Notes: generated by a model from the letters alone, not told the origin. A stretch of 64,000 nt of DNA from Adiantum capillus-veneris (GCA_014529385.2 CM043967.1:130757182-130821181); one strand, 5' to 3'; shown: positions 10,855 to 22,669, counted from the stretch's first letter. Numbers and translations are program-made.

Positions 10855-11292
10855 AGGTTCTTCAAGACTGATATGTTCCTTGGTGGCAAGAATATGGGAA
10901 GCCCTACTCTTCTTATCTGCACTCAAAGTGTCAGGTACTTCTTCTTTTACCATATATGGCAAGCGAGGAACCGTCATATGTTTGAGGGAGACCTTGATGT
11001 AGCAAGCTTCTCATAGATTATACAAGAAAGCAAAGTGATGATCTATATGCTCGGAAGCAAGCAAGACTCGAGAGATTGGTCTAGGGCTACCCATGCCATC
11101 TTGTCAACCTACGAGAAGTAAAATCCTAGAACTATAGTTCATTGTTATGATTAGCCTCTGTGAGAGGCGACAGACATCCATTTTGTAATCTTTAACACCT
11201 CAAGGCTCGGCGTGAGCTTGAGGCTGTTCTGTAAATTTTATGCTATGCTTAATACAATTCACTCACAAGTTGTGAGTTTAAAAAAAAAAGAC
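10855..11292 (+). mobile_element. LINE 3' end fragment
   Basis: The coding remnant reads F-x-x-W-Q-A-R-N-R-H-M-F-E-G near 10,955-10,985, like the end of LINE polyproteins. The following non-coding part shares CCTCAAGGCT, GAGCTTGAGGCTG and AATTCACTCACAA with the end of the LINE at 14,380-18,270, in the same order. It ends with the stem CTCACAA/TTGTGAG at 11,264-11,278 and then an A run at 11,281-11,290. Probably a severely 5'-truncated copy of the same family. Confidence 0.7.
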
Positions 11293-11350
11293 TCATAATT
11301 AAGGAAATCTGTATATAACGTTTTTAATGTCTCATGAGACCACTAAAGTG

Positions 11351-11380
11351 TTTTTTTTTTTTTTGGGGGGGGGGGGGGGG

Positions 11381-11411
<31 letters not shown>

Positions 11412-11412
11412 G
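11351..11412. repeat. compound T14-G19-(GA)n tract
   Basis: T at 11,351-11,364, G at 11,365-11,383, then GA dinucleotides to about 11,412. The same G-run-to-GA transition recurs at 19,864 and 45,500. Confidence 0.95.
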
Positions 11413-12785
11413 CCACTATTTTCTTTTCACACCAATCCTATATGTTTATATCTCTTTATGTATGTAGATGCATGAATGTTTACATCATCTAAATGGAATG
11501 ATTGTTTTAATTTTTTAATCTACTTGTTATATCCAACATCTCTAAATCGTGCAAGTAAGGATTTCAAAAGAAAGAAATGGTCCCAACTTTTAGAAAAATC
11601 ATTGCACACTTTTTGGCGTGCCCAAAGGGCAAGGCTATAGCGTTGCCTTCTCTTTTTGCTAACTAAAATATGAAAAAGGTTGAGTTGTATTTTTAAGCAT
11701 TTTTTGATAGGTCAAAAATGTTGATTGGTTGAAATAAGATAGTGGGCACTCATTGAAATGAATTGTGTATATCTAATGATGGACATGTCTTGAGTTTTGA
11801 AATATGAAATGAACTATCATATATCAAGGAAAAGATTTTGGGTTGGGCAATGCCTCTGAAGCATGAAACGTTGAGAGCCTTACATGTTAAATGATAAAAC
11901 CTTAGAGGCTCCACAAATCTTAAGAGTCACCTTTTCATTTTGAAATATGAGAAGTTTTTTTACCCACCTTTTCATTTTGAGAATTTGGTTCACCCCTTAA
12001 AAGGTAATAGACTAAAGTTGTCATTTTTGTTAGTTAAAAATTTAAGGAAAGAATTTATCATTTAAGGCTTTAACCTTTAAAGATTTTTTATTTTTATTTT
12101 TAGAGATTTTAAAGCTAAGTTTAGAATTTAAAGCTGTAGAACTTTTAAAGTAAGGTCTCCAATGATCCAATGAGGATCTAGAGTTTTTAATTATTAGAAG
12201 GTAAAACTTTGAATTAAAGAAAGTGAAAATGTTACATGGATCCACAAGTAGGAGAGGGTCACCCCGAGACGTTAAAGTTTTAAGACTTAGAACTTTAAAG
12301 CTTTTAAAGTGGGATTTACAATTTAGGGATCTACAATTTTAAATTTGTAAAAAGGGTTCTAGAGCTTAAAAATGTAGAATTTTTAAAGTGGGGTGTACGC
12401 ATAGGGATCTAAAGCTTAAGGTGTAGAGCTTAAGTGCGCCTTTTAATTCAATTTTATGTGCGTATGTTTTTTTTTTAAAGCTTAGAGATGTAGTGATTTT
12501 AAAGTGGGATCTAACCTCATATCAAAGCCTAAAATTGACGCCTATTTTTTTGTCAAGGGCTATTTTGCCTATCAAAACAATCTCAAAATTCCCTGTCATT
12601 TTTTGTATTTATATCTTTAAGTTAACGTTATATATGGCAAATTATATAGTTGATTGCATTACACAAAGCATATGAAAAGGGGCTTGAAAAATTGCATATC
12701 AAAAAGAAATTTTTATCATGCCTGGCAGGCCTTGTGATTTTATCACTTGTTAAAATCGATAGGTGATATGAAATTATACCTCAGC
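11413..12785. other. gene-free AT-rich stretch with diverged repeats
   Basis: No coding sequence is recognisable. From about 12,040 to 12,520 a loose repeat recurs four or five times (TTTAAAGTGGGRTCTAC, AGGGATCTA, AAGCTTA, GTAGAACTT) at irregular spacing of 70-110 bp, suggesting an old tandem array that has decayed. The rest shows nothing I can name. Confidence 0.5.
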
Positions 12786-13583
12786 GTGTCTATGTGTGGA
12801 CAAGCAAAAGACAAAGTCCTATGCTCATTATGTGCCAACCATGAAATTATTTGTTATCCATGATAGTTGCATTACCAAACTTTCTACATTTTGCATCTCT
12901 ACTGGATGTCTATTGGCTCCATGTTGCTTTTATCAAGGCGAATCTCGCGAGATCCCCTCTTGCCCTGCTCGCAAGGGAGCCATGCTCTGTGTCCCTCACC
13001 ATGCTACCATGGCGTCTCCCCTTGTCCATCACTCCCAGTTTCACTGTAGTCATCATCACGACAGCCCCCCCCCCCCCCCTCCTTCCTTCCTTCCTTCCTT
13101 CGGGGGCAGTGCTCCATCTCCTCCACCCTCAACTCCTTCCCCTCGCAGCTCCATGCTTACTTGTCTCTTCTCCCAGCTTCGCCTGGCTTGCATGGACAGC
13201 TGCAACAATGTTGCTGACAATAAGAGAGAGAGAAGGAAACCAAGCTTCCTTCATGCTTGTACAGTCCCGTGGCTGCCCCAGTGTGAACCTAACGAGCAGG
13301 AGACATGGAAAAACACACACACACAGGCTTGGACTCTTCGAGGCGCGAGGAGAGTTGATGTACATGCTTCTTTGCTTGACTTCTTCCGTCAACCACATAG
13401 ACCTGTAGCACAAAGAGTTGCAACATGGAGCAACATTTTCCTCACACCTCCGCCTACCCCTGTGCTGCTCCACCTCTGGCTCGGCCTCAAATGCCCCCAA
13501 CCTGGCACGCAACGACACTGCCTTGCCTTGCCCCACCTTGCAGAAAACCCTCTTTTGTTGCTTGTTTTGAAATATGCAAGAAA

Positions 13584-13633
<50 letters not shown>

Positions 13634-13690
13634 CATAAACTTTTTTGCAACTTTTCATAACAGGACTCAGTGTCTATCAATACAACATGC
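12786..13690. other. C-rich stretch with C15, (CCTT)n and (CT)n tracts
   Basis: C15 at 13,065-13,079, (CCTT)5 after it, and (CT)n at 13,586-13,630. A 280-codon frame runs through it (12,796-13,638) but is rich in Pro/Ser/Cys/His, ends inside the CT tract and has no domain signature, so I do not call it a gene. Confidence 0.6.
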
Positions 13691-14023
13691 TAAATCTAGA
13701 AATTGAGTTGGTTATGCAGGCTCAACAGATAAATTGCTTCATTATATTTAGACAAAAAAAGATTAGAAAATCCCGAACAAATCCAACCAAAATAAATACA
13801 AGGGTATTTTGGGAATTTTGAAATTGGAGGGGTGTTTTGATCATTTCCACAAACCAGAAATTTCTAGATGGCAGTGCCTCCCTGCACGTGGAAAGATATT
13901 TACTTATGATCCAAACTTATTCTTTTTCCTTTTCCAACGAGACCTTAATAAGCATCTTGAGGTACTACACGTGGAAAGCAAGTTTTTTTTTTTTTTAGGC
14001 CTTGCCTTTTTCTCTTGAGCCCC

Positions 14024-14078
14024 AAGCCAAGGGATCTTTGTTGATTCATGAAGAATCCAAGGGATCTTTGTTGATTCC
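14024..14078. repeat. short direct repeat (about 21 bp, two copies)
   Basis: CCAAGGGATCTTTGTTGATT occurs at about 14,027 and 14,057, a 30-bp tandem step. Sequence from 13,700 to 14,370 otherwise shows no gene. Confidence 0.7.
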
Positions 14079-14429
14079 CCTTCATGAGACACTTTGGCAA
14101 ACCTATTTGGAAGACTTTGACATGGAAATTGCCTTTATTGTACATTTTAATCATTTTTTAGCAGATGATATTTGCGTGACCAATTTTCTAAGTTTTGCAT
14201 CCTATTGAAAGACTTTGATACAGAAACCGCCTTTACTTTACATATTTTTTCATAATCTTTGAAGTAACAAAAGAGGAGCATGTACCCACATTAAAGCTTT
14301 TACTTAACAAAAGAAGAGCATGTAGAGACATAGACTCACCTACTTCTCTTCTTTATTAAAAAAAAAACAATTCCCACATAGAGTAAGATCTTAATATCTT
14401 ACTTTGGGAGGAAGTTAGAAAAGAGAAGG

Positions 14430-15102
14430 AAGTTAACTATTGGACCATCCAAGAGCATCATCTCGATTATCGCATGAAAAAAAAAGCATTGGAAAAGAAG
14501 TTGGTGTTCTATGGAGAGGGAGTGGACGGGTTCAACGGAGTCCTCTCAAAGTCGTCCTTAATCACCCCTCTGGGAGAGCCCTAAGAGTGCAAATTATGTG
14601 GGCAAGCCAACCTATCACAATAATCAACAATTATGGCCCTTGCAATGTAAAGGATAGAGCGAAATTGTGGATGCACGTAAGGGAGTTCCCTATTGAAGGA
14701 GAGTAGCTATTGATTGGTGACTTTAATATGGTGGAGAAGAGTAAGGGTAGAACATGCTTAGCTAGTCTATTAGCAAGCTTTGATAAAACTAAATGGCTGG
14801 GTCTCTCTAAGAAATGGGCTTTGACGAACCTTTGCGAGGTGGTTCCCTGGAACATCATGTCAGGCTTCACTTACACAAGCCTTCAATATGCCCGCATGGC
14901 TTTTCGACTTGACAAGTGCTATTTCTCTCAACGGGCTGATTGGATCCCGTTGCTACTTGAAATGAAGGTGTTACCAACAAAAAGCATGTCCATATACCAT
15001 TACATTTGGAACTCAGGAAAGCCAATTAGGTGGGTTAGACCTCCAAAGGGAGTAAGAAGCTTCTTGTTACTGGGGCACATCTTTTCAAGGATCCTCTTTT
15101 AA
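14430..15102 (+). pseudogene. LINE AP-type endonuclease domain, broken
   Basis: W-T-I-Q-E-H-H-L (about 14,438-14,464) holds the catalytic Glu of the LINE endonuclease. N-N-Y-G-P near 14,624-14,640 and I-G-D-F-N near 14,711-14,726 are two further signatures of the endonuclease/exonuclease/phosphatase fold; the Asp and Asn of G-D-F-N are active-site residues. F-T-Y-T-S and R-L-D-K-C follow near 14,870-14,920 (R-L-D-R in working copies). The final S-D-H motif reads S-I-Y-H-Y here and is therefore lost. The enzyme would nick target DNA for target-primed reverse transcription. Confidence 0.8.
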
Positions 15103-15527
15103 GGAGTCTTACCAAGAAAGCTTTGGGTAAGCTCAATAGAGATGCTAATCTTGAAAAACCTAAAGCTTGGGACCTTTTTGCTCGAAGTATTCAAAAAGCA
15201 ATCAAAAGCTCAGGCCCTTGGATGAAAAAGGCTAGGAAAGAGCACTAGAAGCAGCTTGAAGAGGAGGTTGCTAGTTTAACCTCCAAGAAAGATTTTGGGC
15301 TAGCCTCCAAAGAAGAACACAAAAGGTGGTTGGAGGCAAATTCCAACCTAGCCGAGCAACAATCCGAGGAGGTCAAGAGGGCAAGACTAATATCCAGAGA
15401 GACGTTCCCCTAGCCAAAGGCTGCTAACCAAGCTCATTCTTTTAGGGCCCTGAAAATCGAGAAGATCTGCATCTCCGTCCACTCGCTCACAGATGAGAAC
15501 GGGAATACTACACAAGACCAAGATGAA

Positions 15528-16600
15528 ATGGCTAGGACAATGCTCAATCACCTGAGCCATATCATTGTCCAACACGAGACCCACTATCAAGTGGATAAAG
15601 CAAGAGCGACCTTGCTCAAGAGTGTCAGCAAGAAAGTCTCCCAACCTCAAGCCAATCGTCTTGAGTTGGCCTTCTCTAAAGATGAATGCTCACTTGCATT
15701 GCAAGCTCTTGGCAAGGAGAAATCCCCTGGTTGGGATGGTATGACCACTGAGTTCTTCAGGGAGTTTTGGGAGTATCTCAAGGTCCTGATCACATGTATG
15801 GCTAACCAAGCTTTGGTCAAGGGATCCTTGGATCTCAATGTGAAAAGAGGGCTTATCAAGCCTATCCCAAAACAGGTTTGTTGATCGCGGCTGAAGGGCT
15901 GGCATCCCATAACTATGAAGTTGGTGACATACAAAATCATTGCCAAGGTAGCTGCTCTCAGATTGACACCCCTCCTTGACAAAGCCATCTCCCCTCATCA
16001 GCACGGGTTTATCAAAGGAAGGTCAATTTATGACAACATCTTGACAGCAATGGTTGGCATTGAGTATGCCGCCTTCACAAAGCAAGAGTGCATTCTATAG
16101 CTAGATCTCGACAAGTCTTATGATAGGATTGTATGGTCCTTCATTCAAGATGTCACGAAATCACTGAGCTTTGGGCCATGCCTCTATCAACTTATACACA
16201 CTCTAGGTGCCGGTAGTATATCGAAGCTCTTATTCAATGACAGAATTGTGGGCTTCTTTGAAGCCAAAAGATCGATCAAGCAAGGTTGCCCCCTAGCCAC
16301 ACTTCTCTTTGCTATTGGGTTCTCATCCTCTGATAATGATGCTCCAAGCTGCTGTTGAGCGGGGGGAAATACAAGGGTTAACTTTGCCCACCAACAACCA
16401 ACTCCTCGCCAAGATATTTGCGGACAACCCCCTCCTCTTTCTAAAAGCCTGTCCTCAGGTGCTCAGTAAGGCCCTTGAGATTGTGCAAACTTTTGTTGTG
16501 GCTTTTGGGTCAAAGTGTAGTATTGAGAAGTCAAGATTGATCTCCTTGACGAAAAATGACTCATTTGACCCATCGATCTAGATAGGGGAGATTGTGTCTA
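15528..16600 (+). pseudogene. LINE reverse transcriptase, catalytic Asp lost
   Basis: K-S-P-G-W-D-G-M-T-T-E-F-F near 15,721-15,760; H-Q-H-G-F-I-K-G-R-S near 15,990-16,020; L-D-L-D-K-S-Y-D-R near 16,102-16,128; I-K-Q-G-C-P-L-A near 16,275-16,300. The catalytic F-A-D-D reads F-A-D-N at 16,417-16,428 (second Asp to Asn), and the region also has stops at about 15,882, 16,098 and 16,356. The copy could not support reverse transcription. Confidence 0.85.
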
Positions 16601-17913
16601 AAGGTAGTTTATTTAGGCATCTGGGAGCCCCCTTAGAGGTGGATGTTACTCACAAGCATAGGTTCGAGTGGGTCCTTGAGAAGATTCAGAGGAAATGAGA
16701 AGGTGGGAGTATGTGTTGCTTCCCTTTCAGAGTCAGGTCAGAATGAACAATGCATTTATGCTTCCTTATATTGCCTTCACCAGCCCGGTCCTCAAAATAG
16801 CCAAATGTAACTGTGAGGAGTTTTTAAAACCAGCTAAAAAAATTCTTATGGAGGAACAACACTAAAGCCTCAATGCCATGGCAATGGGCAAATTGGTAGG
16901 CTATTGCTCGACAACTGGTCCAAGGTGGCCTTGGAATCCTCAACCTTATCGTTCATGTGGAGGCCATATGTGCCAAGTTTGTGGTCTCAATTGCAAATCA
17001 AGACCAGTCTTGGGCTATCATGACCAAGGATATGATGGACAAGGCAAGGCTTTTCTCTGAAGGTGGCCACTCAAAAGGAATCAAGGTGCACGACAAACTT
17101 CTAGCCACCGGGTGGGCTTGCTTAAGACTAAGTGGCATCACACGAGAGCTAGTGCAAAAGTGTAATAGAGCGATAGGGAAACTAGAATGGGGTGAATTGA
17201 CCACATACTTCCAGGAGTCCATCTTCCACTGGTCCCCGTGGCTGTCTAAAGTTGTTGGGGCTGTCTTGAACCCTTATTGGAGGGAAATTTCAAGAAGGTT
17301 GAACAACAAAGAACTTCAATGGCTGAGCCACTTCAGGGATAGGAATAACAAGTGCTAGAAATCCTATGACCAGGTGGCTGCCCAGTTTCAACTCAATGGC
17401 ATTGAGAAGCTACTTGTCAACAGGGTTATAGAAAGCCCGAACCTTGTTCTCATGCCGATCTTCTGTGAATCTACATTTGAGTGGAAGGCATGGAAATGTC
17501 CCATGAGTAGATGTTTTTCCAAACCCCATACCAAGGGCATCTAGCAAATGTTAGTTCATGTACCTAACTGGTTCGTCCCTTTAAACAAGCAGTGTAAGAA
17601 GCAATGGTCAAAAGCTCGATGGGTAGAGGTCATGAAGAACATGTGGAATCCACAGTGGCCTCAATGTATGAAGATTATTCTGTGAAAGGTACTTTGTGGG
17701 GCCTTGTCAACAGGGGTTAAGATTCAAGCGCGTGGTATCGGACCCAATAGATGTTCAAGGTGCAGATTGGCTAGCGAAGACCTCGGGCATCTTTTCATGG
17801 AATGCACGGCTATTAGAGGCTTGCAGAGGAAAGATGTGCAAACGGATACAAAGGACGTGGAGGATAGGGTTTTTCAAGAGGTATTTGTAACTTGGTGGCA
17901 AGCAGTTTCATAG
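16600..17913 (+). pseudogene. LINE RT C-terminal region with zf-RVT
   Basis: Degenerate thumb and linker sequence continues through 16,957-17,358. The terminal zinc finger C-S-R-C...H-L-F...C occurs at about 17,752-17,802, the same pattern as in the LINE at 6,840-9,597, followed by a short Arg/Asp-rich tail to 17,913. Frame changes occur near 17,360 and 17,700. Confidence 0.75.
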
Positions 17914-18575
17914 TTTTTCAATGGTAATTTTTACTTGTACTCGAATTGTCAGATATTGTTTCTTCAGTAATATTTTGAAGGCCAAAAACTGTCATATCTT
18001 CCATAACGAACTCTCTGTGGCTAGCTTCCCAGAGATTGTGCAAGAAATCAAGGAGATTATTTAGCTAGTAAAGTATAGCTCGGATGATTGGCTTAGGGCA
18101 ACCCTCACCATCCAATCGTGCCCTGCGCAATAGTATGCTACTTGGTACTTGCAACGTAGTTGTGTCCCTCAAGGCTCTGCATGAGCTTGAGGCTGACTTG
18201 TATATCTGTTGGTGACTTTATAATAAATTCACTCACAATTGCGAGTTTTGCAAAAATAAATAAAAAACATTTGTATTATAATAAAAACAACTACATATGC
18301 AACTCATGTACGACATCGCACCATGATCACCACACAATACTAATAATACTGTTGCTTAATATAAGGAAGCATAACCTATAACAACAGAAAAGATCCAAAA
18401 GACTACAAATCGAGCACAGATACCACCACCAACAACCCCTTCACACGAAGTTACCCAGTGTCCATACAAGGTACTCGCCTACTTTCCTTAATCTTAATTA
18501 CAATGCTCTCCACATTTACACAAAAATTAAGTTTGTTTTCATGATAGAAGAGCAAAACTTATGTTGTTCACATGT

Positions 18576-18579
<4 letters not shown>

Positions 18580-18625
<46 letters not shown>
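18580..18625. repeat. (GA)n tract
   Basis: Uninterrupted GA dinucleotides. Sequence on either side (18,270-18,580 and 18,626-18,900) holds no recognisable gene. Confidence 0.95.
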
Positions 18626-18629
<4 letters not shown>

Positions 18630-18904
18630 TTACAAATGAATAGCTAGAATATTTGTAGGCAAATAGGACAAAAAGATCATAGAGAATCATAGAAATTCAC
18701 CATGGATACCATCAAATTCTTCTTAGTTGTGCGCTTCCAAAAGAAGATGTATTCCCTAACAAAAAAGGACATAGATTTTGAGGATCGTATAAGACCACAT
18801 GCATGTAATAGGTTGAAAAGCACCTCGCTGAATAGAACTTTGCATGCATGAGAATTTTGACGTATATTTGGAAATAATTGTTATTACTATTACTACTTTT
18901 GGAT

Positions 18905-19055
18905 ATTTTATCAGTTTTGCTTATGTTTTATTCCCAAAAACCATAAAAAAGAAGCAATGTAAATAGAACTCCCCTTTACCTATTATTCTGAGAGTTTATG
19001 TGAAAAGTAACCACTTCTATTTTGGGTGCATACATGCAAGCAATAAAAAGAGAAG
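18905..19055 (-). repeat. dispersed repeat, inverted partner at 43,115-43,245
   Basis: The reverse complement contains GCACCCAAAATAGAAGTGG, AAACTCTCAGAATAATAGG and AAAGGGGAGTTCTATTTAC, matching 43,128-43,202 in the same order with few differences. It lies just upstream of the TNP2 fragment and may belong to the same transposon family. Confidence 0.65.
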
Positions 19056-19242
19056 GAGAATCCCGAAATTGTGTCATTGAACGCACCGCACTTTCTCACT
19101 AGAATTATCTTCTTGATCCTCCATAAGGAAGGCATATTATAAAGCTTGTCCCTCATGCGACGATTGGTTGAAATCTACGTAAAGTAAGAAACTCAATAAA
19201 AATATATACCTTCAACATAGACGATTCTTAATTGAAGATCAT

Positions 19243-19695
19243 TTGCTATGTAGAAGCACACAGACTATACATTTCAATGGAACGGTCGAGAGGGGACGAT
19301 GTTCAAAACGGATCACACCCAGAGATATGTATCTAAAATGGACCGAAGCACCCATTACCAATCTAGAGTCAAATCTTACCAGGGATCGAGATGATGACCA
19401 ATCTCAAGGACGACCCTCTCTAACTCCCTCTATCTTTGTACGTTTTTCTTTGGAGTATTCGAAGGATTTGAATATTTCTCATCTTCTTGATCCTATGCAT
19501 ATATTAAAAAATGTAGGCCACTCTTTGTGGAAACATCTTATTGGTTTGAAAGATACAAAAGTAGCTCAAAACAACTTAAAAGATCAAAATTACAAATGCA
19601 ATTTGTGGCCCTATGTTGATGAAGAGACGGGTGGAAAAGAATATGCACATGCATTGAAGCGATCTGGGGCGGGCAACAAGAGAGGTGACCTCTAA
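19243..19695 (+). pseudogene. CACTA transposase TNP2 fragment
   Basis: A 150-codon frame whose middle reads H-L-L-D-P-M-H-I-L-K-N-V followed by S-L-W-K-H-L-I-G. The D-x-M-H-x-x-K-N-V pattern is characteristic of the catalytic region of En/Spm TNP2 transposases. It is on the plus strand, outside the bounded CACTA element, and lacks the rest of the gene. The frame is open but truncated on both sides; no TIR is seen next to it. Confidence 0.55.
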
Positions 19696-19863
19696 ACACC
19701 CCTCAAGGCTCTTGTGCTGCTTAATTGGGGCTAGGAAAACCACAAACAAGAGAAACCACAACAAAGCCCACAGCCAACAACAAGTGAAGGGGCACCACTT
19801 AGTTATAGAGTGAACTAGGATGCAAAGGAAGAGAATCCCTGAGCAATACAAGCAAGAAGGAAG

Positions 19864-19875
19864 GGGGGGGGGGGG

Positions 19876-19928
<53 letters not shown>
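19864..19928. repeat. G16-(GA)n tract, 3' tail of the adjacent minus-strand LINE
   Basis: A G run at about 19,864-19,879 leads into (GA)n up to 19,928. Read on the LINE's strand it is a (TC)n tail directly after the LINE 3' end. The other copy of this LINE also ends in (GA)n. Confidence 0.85.
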
Positions 19929-19934
<6 letters not shown>

Positions 19935-21430
19935 TATCATCCTCGAAGGTCAAATATGACCTATGGGACCAAATTAAGGTGTCACGTGGTGTGAGTGGAG
20001 GTCATAAGTGACTCTCGATGCTCAAAAATGGCTGAAATGAGTGTCGCAATAGAGATTCCACATCGTGGTTGGGAGAGGAAGGTATGTAGGGAGAGCTCAT
20101 GGTTGAATATATGGGGAAAAGAGGACCTAATGTGGTCAAAATCCGAGCACTCAAGTAGTGTGTGGTACTCACTCTCTTGCACTTGACGAGGGCATAAGGT
20201 GTAAAGTCGATGAGACTCCTCGCTAGTGCCCCAACGTCCTGTCTCGCAGCGTAGAGAATGGGAGCTAAGACAAATGGAAGCAATGGTGCAGATCGCACTC
20301 AACGGGATGGGCTAAAGGATGTAGGGATGTGTTCGGTTACCTCGTTCGGAGAAGAAGAGAGATTTGTAGGTTGGGGCAACGTGTGTGGTGTAATGGCTGA
20401 AGCGAGAACCTTCAGATTTCTTCCAAGCCGTGATACATTGGCATTGTAAGAAGGCCTCATTAACTTGGGAGTTGATCGATGCATCCTTGACCAAGTGACA
20501 TGCATCCCATCTTCCAAACCATTTTTTGATGTCAAGCATCCACGCCGAACTTAGTATTTTGCTCTTGCATGTCTTTTGGACCTTTTGACTTGCTTCATAT
20601 GCGATTCTAGGAAGTCGATACAAAGCGCTACATTGTGTCTTAAGCATGTACTCGACAACCCTTTGCATGTCCAAGACCTCAATGGGAAGCGATCAGGACT
20701 CAAGAAGTAAGAGCATGTAGAAGAGCATGTAGGGTGTTTGTGTCTTGACTTGGAGAAAGTTGGTGAGAAAACACTTTTGGACATTCACAAACTCTTTCCA
20801 AGTAGACTTCCCAATGCTTCCACCCCACACCTCTACTCCATAAAGAAGCACCGGTGTCACCAATTGTCAAAGAGATTCTTTTTGAGAGCCCAACACGATC
20901 TCTCTAGCATTGCACATGTTCTCAAATGCATAATAAGCCCTCTTTCCGGGTTCCAAGCGATGCATTGCGTAATCCTTCCATTTATGATTGAAAGGAACCT
21001 CAAGGCCAAGGTACTTGAAGTGATCTACCACTTCAAGTTGCTCATTGTTGTATACAATGCATGCTCATTGTTGTATACAATGCATGGATTTTCATCATTG
21101 AGGGCCTTTACAAACATAACCTTGGTTTGGGATCCATTCACGATCAGCCCGCTATGTAGGCAAAAGCGTTCCAAGACACTCATAAGCACTTAAAGGCTTT
21201 GCATACATCTCCAAAGATTTCCTCGTGGTACCATGTCAAAAGCTTTCTTGAAATCCACAAAGCAACAATACAACTTCTTTCCTTTCAATTGAGATGCTTC
21301 CATAAGAACTCGAAGAGTGACTAGGTGATCAATAGTGCTATGATGCTTTCGAAAACTGCTTGGCCAAGTGCTCCGAGAGTATCCTGACCAAGTGATCTGG
21401 AGTTTCACCCCGGAGCCATCATAATCTCCA
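19880..21430 (-). mobile_element. RTE-like LINE with (CT)n tail, copy 1 (internally deleted)
   Basis: Minus strand. R-K-H-H-S-T-I-D-H-L and C-F-V-D-F-K-K-A-F-D (about 21,235-21,265) are RT motifs of the RTE-like 'endonuclease-reverse transcriptase' type. Shortly after K-A-F-D-M-V-P-R the sequence jumps to the post-catalytic helix (L-M-S-V-L-E-R-F), so the F-A-D-D loop is missing. Thumb and C-terminal parts follow, including a zinc-finger-like C-P...H-T-L-L-E-C near 20,150-20,200. It ends at the GA tract. It is clearly homologous to 58,549-60,830 over its 3' half. The 5' end is truncated near 21,400-21,438. Confidence 0.75.
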
Positions 21431-21680
21431 TCAGACACAAGCTACAAAAGATATACTTTTGCATCCTTTTATGCTAATATTATGTCTTTATCATGGCATA
21501 CACTCTCTCGATTATGTAGCTCATGCTCTCTTATCTTTTGTATATTTATCTTATAATAATTTATGCTCCATGAGTGAATAAAGAGGTCTAATGACTATTG
21601 TTTATGTTTTTCTCTTTATATGTGATGATTATTCAATCAATTTAAGCTATGTTGAAAGTGTTGGGAAGATGACATGAAGC
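21412..21680 (+). repeat. dispersed repeat R1, copy A
   Basis: Shares long stretches in the same order with 43,266-43,590 (GAGCCATCA, ATGGCATACACTCTCT, TTATGTAGCTCATGCTCTC/TTACATAGCTCATGCTCTC, GTGTTGGGAAGATGACATG), and with 42,757-42,976 in inverse orientation. There is no coding capacity. It directly abuts the LINE remnant at its left. Confidence 0.8.
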
Positions 21681-22264
21681 CAATAATGGTATGAGAGCCT
21701 TGAAATGCTCTAGGCAAAGTGTAGAAGCCAAAAAAGAGTGCTTCTTGTGGGCAAATAAAATAAATTTTAGCATGAAGACTCTCAAGAAGATTTCTTTTGC
21801 AAGGCTCTCTCTTTGCTAAAGATGCAAGAATAATAAGCTTCTTCATCTCAATAGTTTCAATCACAACTACGAGCAACCTACTTTAAAGAAAACAATGCAA
21901 GCAATTGAAGAAAAGCAACAAAGGTAATTCATGAATCGCTTACACTCTCAAGGGACAATAAAAAAGTGTTGAAAATCAGCGTTAAAATCAATCAAAGTGT
22001 CTACAATTATCAACAAAACAAGAAGACGCTCTCTAAGCTTCTTTTATTAGCCATTTCAAATTGTTCAAAAGCTTTGCATATTCACTAGAGGTCTTTTTGG
22101 AGTTTTTTGATTCGTTCAACATACAAGGATATTATCTTATTTATTTTCTTATGTTCTTTTTCCTTTTTGCAATTTAACTCTTGCATATATTAGATATATA
22201 TCTATATTTTTACTTTTCTTTTGCTTGAATTAACCAACTATGACCACCTAAGATTCTCTTGTTA
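21681..22264. other. AT-rich stretch, nothing recognised
   Basis: No gene, clear repeat or RNA is visible. The last three bases, TTA (22,262-22,264), are the left target-site duplication of the CACTA element. Confidence 0.5.
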
Positions 22265-22303
22265 CACTACAACACGTCGCGCGAATACCGGCGCGTGTAC
22301 CGA
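22265..22303 (+). repeat. CACTA left terminal inverted repeat
   Basis: Matches the reverse complement of 42,572-42,610 at CACTAC, at the TC at positions 13-14 and at GAATACCG, all at identical offsets without gaps; roughly two thirds of positions agree by eye. Confidence 0.8.
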
Positions 22304-22319
22304 CGGGATTGAGTTTATC

Positions 22320-22640
22320 TTTAAAATGAAGTAAGTCGATATACGCGTTGATATACGCGTCGAAATCAACACGCTTATATACGCGTCGATATATTAAGCG
22401 TCGATATAAACGCTTGTATACACGTCGGTATATTAAGTGTCGATATAAACGCTTGTATACACATCGATATAAGCGCTCAAATACGCGTCCAAATAAGCTA
22501 TTATATACGCGTCGGTATAACCCTTTGAATTGACGATTATATATGTGTCTGTATTTTTGTCTAAATATGCGATGGAAATTATAGTTCGTTTCCGACGCCT
22601 ATAAAGACGCATATAGCAGCGCCTATACCGACGCCAAAAC
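22320..22640. repeat. CACTA left subterminal repeat cluster
   Basis: At least ten copies of a short motif around TATACGCGTCGATAT and its variants (TATACACGTCGGTAT, ATTAAGCGTCGATAT), in both orientations. The right end at 42,405-42,600 has the same motif. In En/Spm elements such subterminal motifs bind the TNPA protein; that role here is inferred. Confidence 0.75.
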
Positions 22641-22669
22641 CTGCAAAAAAAAATTGGGCTGAGAGGGCT

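Larger units (their letters stand above)
14380..18270 (+). mobile_element. LINE (L1-like) with endonuclease, RT and zinc finger; ORF1 absent
   Basis: The endonuclease begins near 14,440 with W-T-I-Q-E-H-H-L, the RT lies near 15,700-16,430 and the zinc finger near 17,750-17,805. The 3' end at 18,160-18,256 carries CCTCAAGGCT...GAGCTTGAGGCTG and the hairpin-like CTCACAATTGCGAG, followed by an A-rich tail. Numerous stops and frame changes show it is dead. The 5' end and any target-site duplication could not be fixed by eye. Confidence 0.85.

Noticed and set aside
12796-13638. 280-codon plus-strand frame
   Set aside because: Its composition follows the C-rich DNA, it ends in a (CT)n tract, overlapping frames of similar length exist on both strands, and there is no domain or splice pattern.
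18270-18400. target-site duplication for the LINE at 14,380-18,270
   Set aside because: No convincing direct repeat between sequence after the A-rich tail and sequence near 14,340-14,400.
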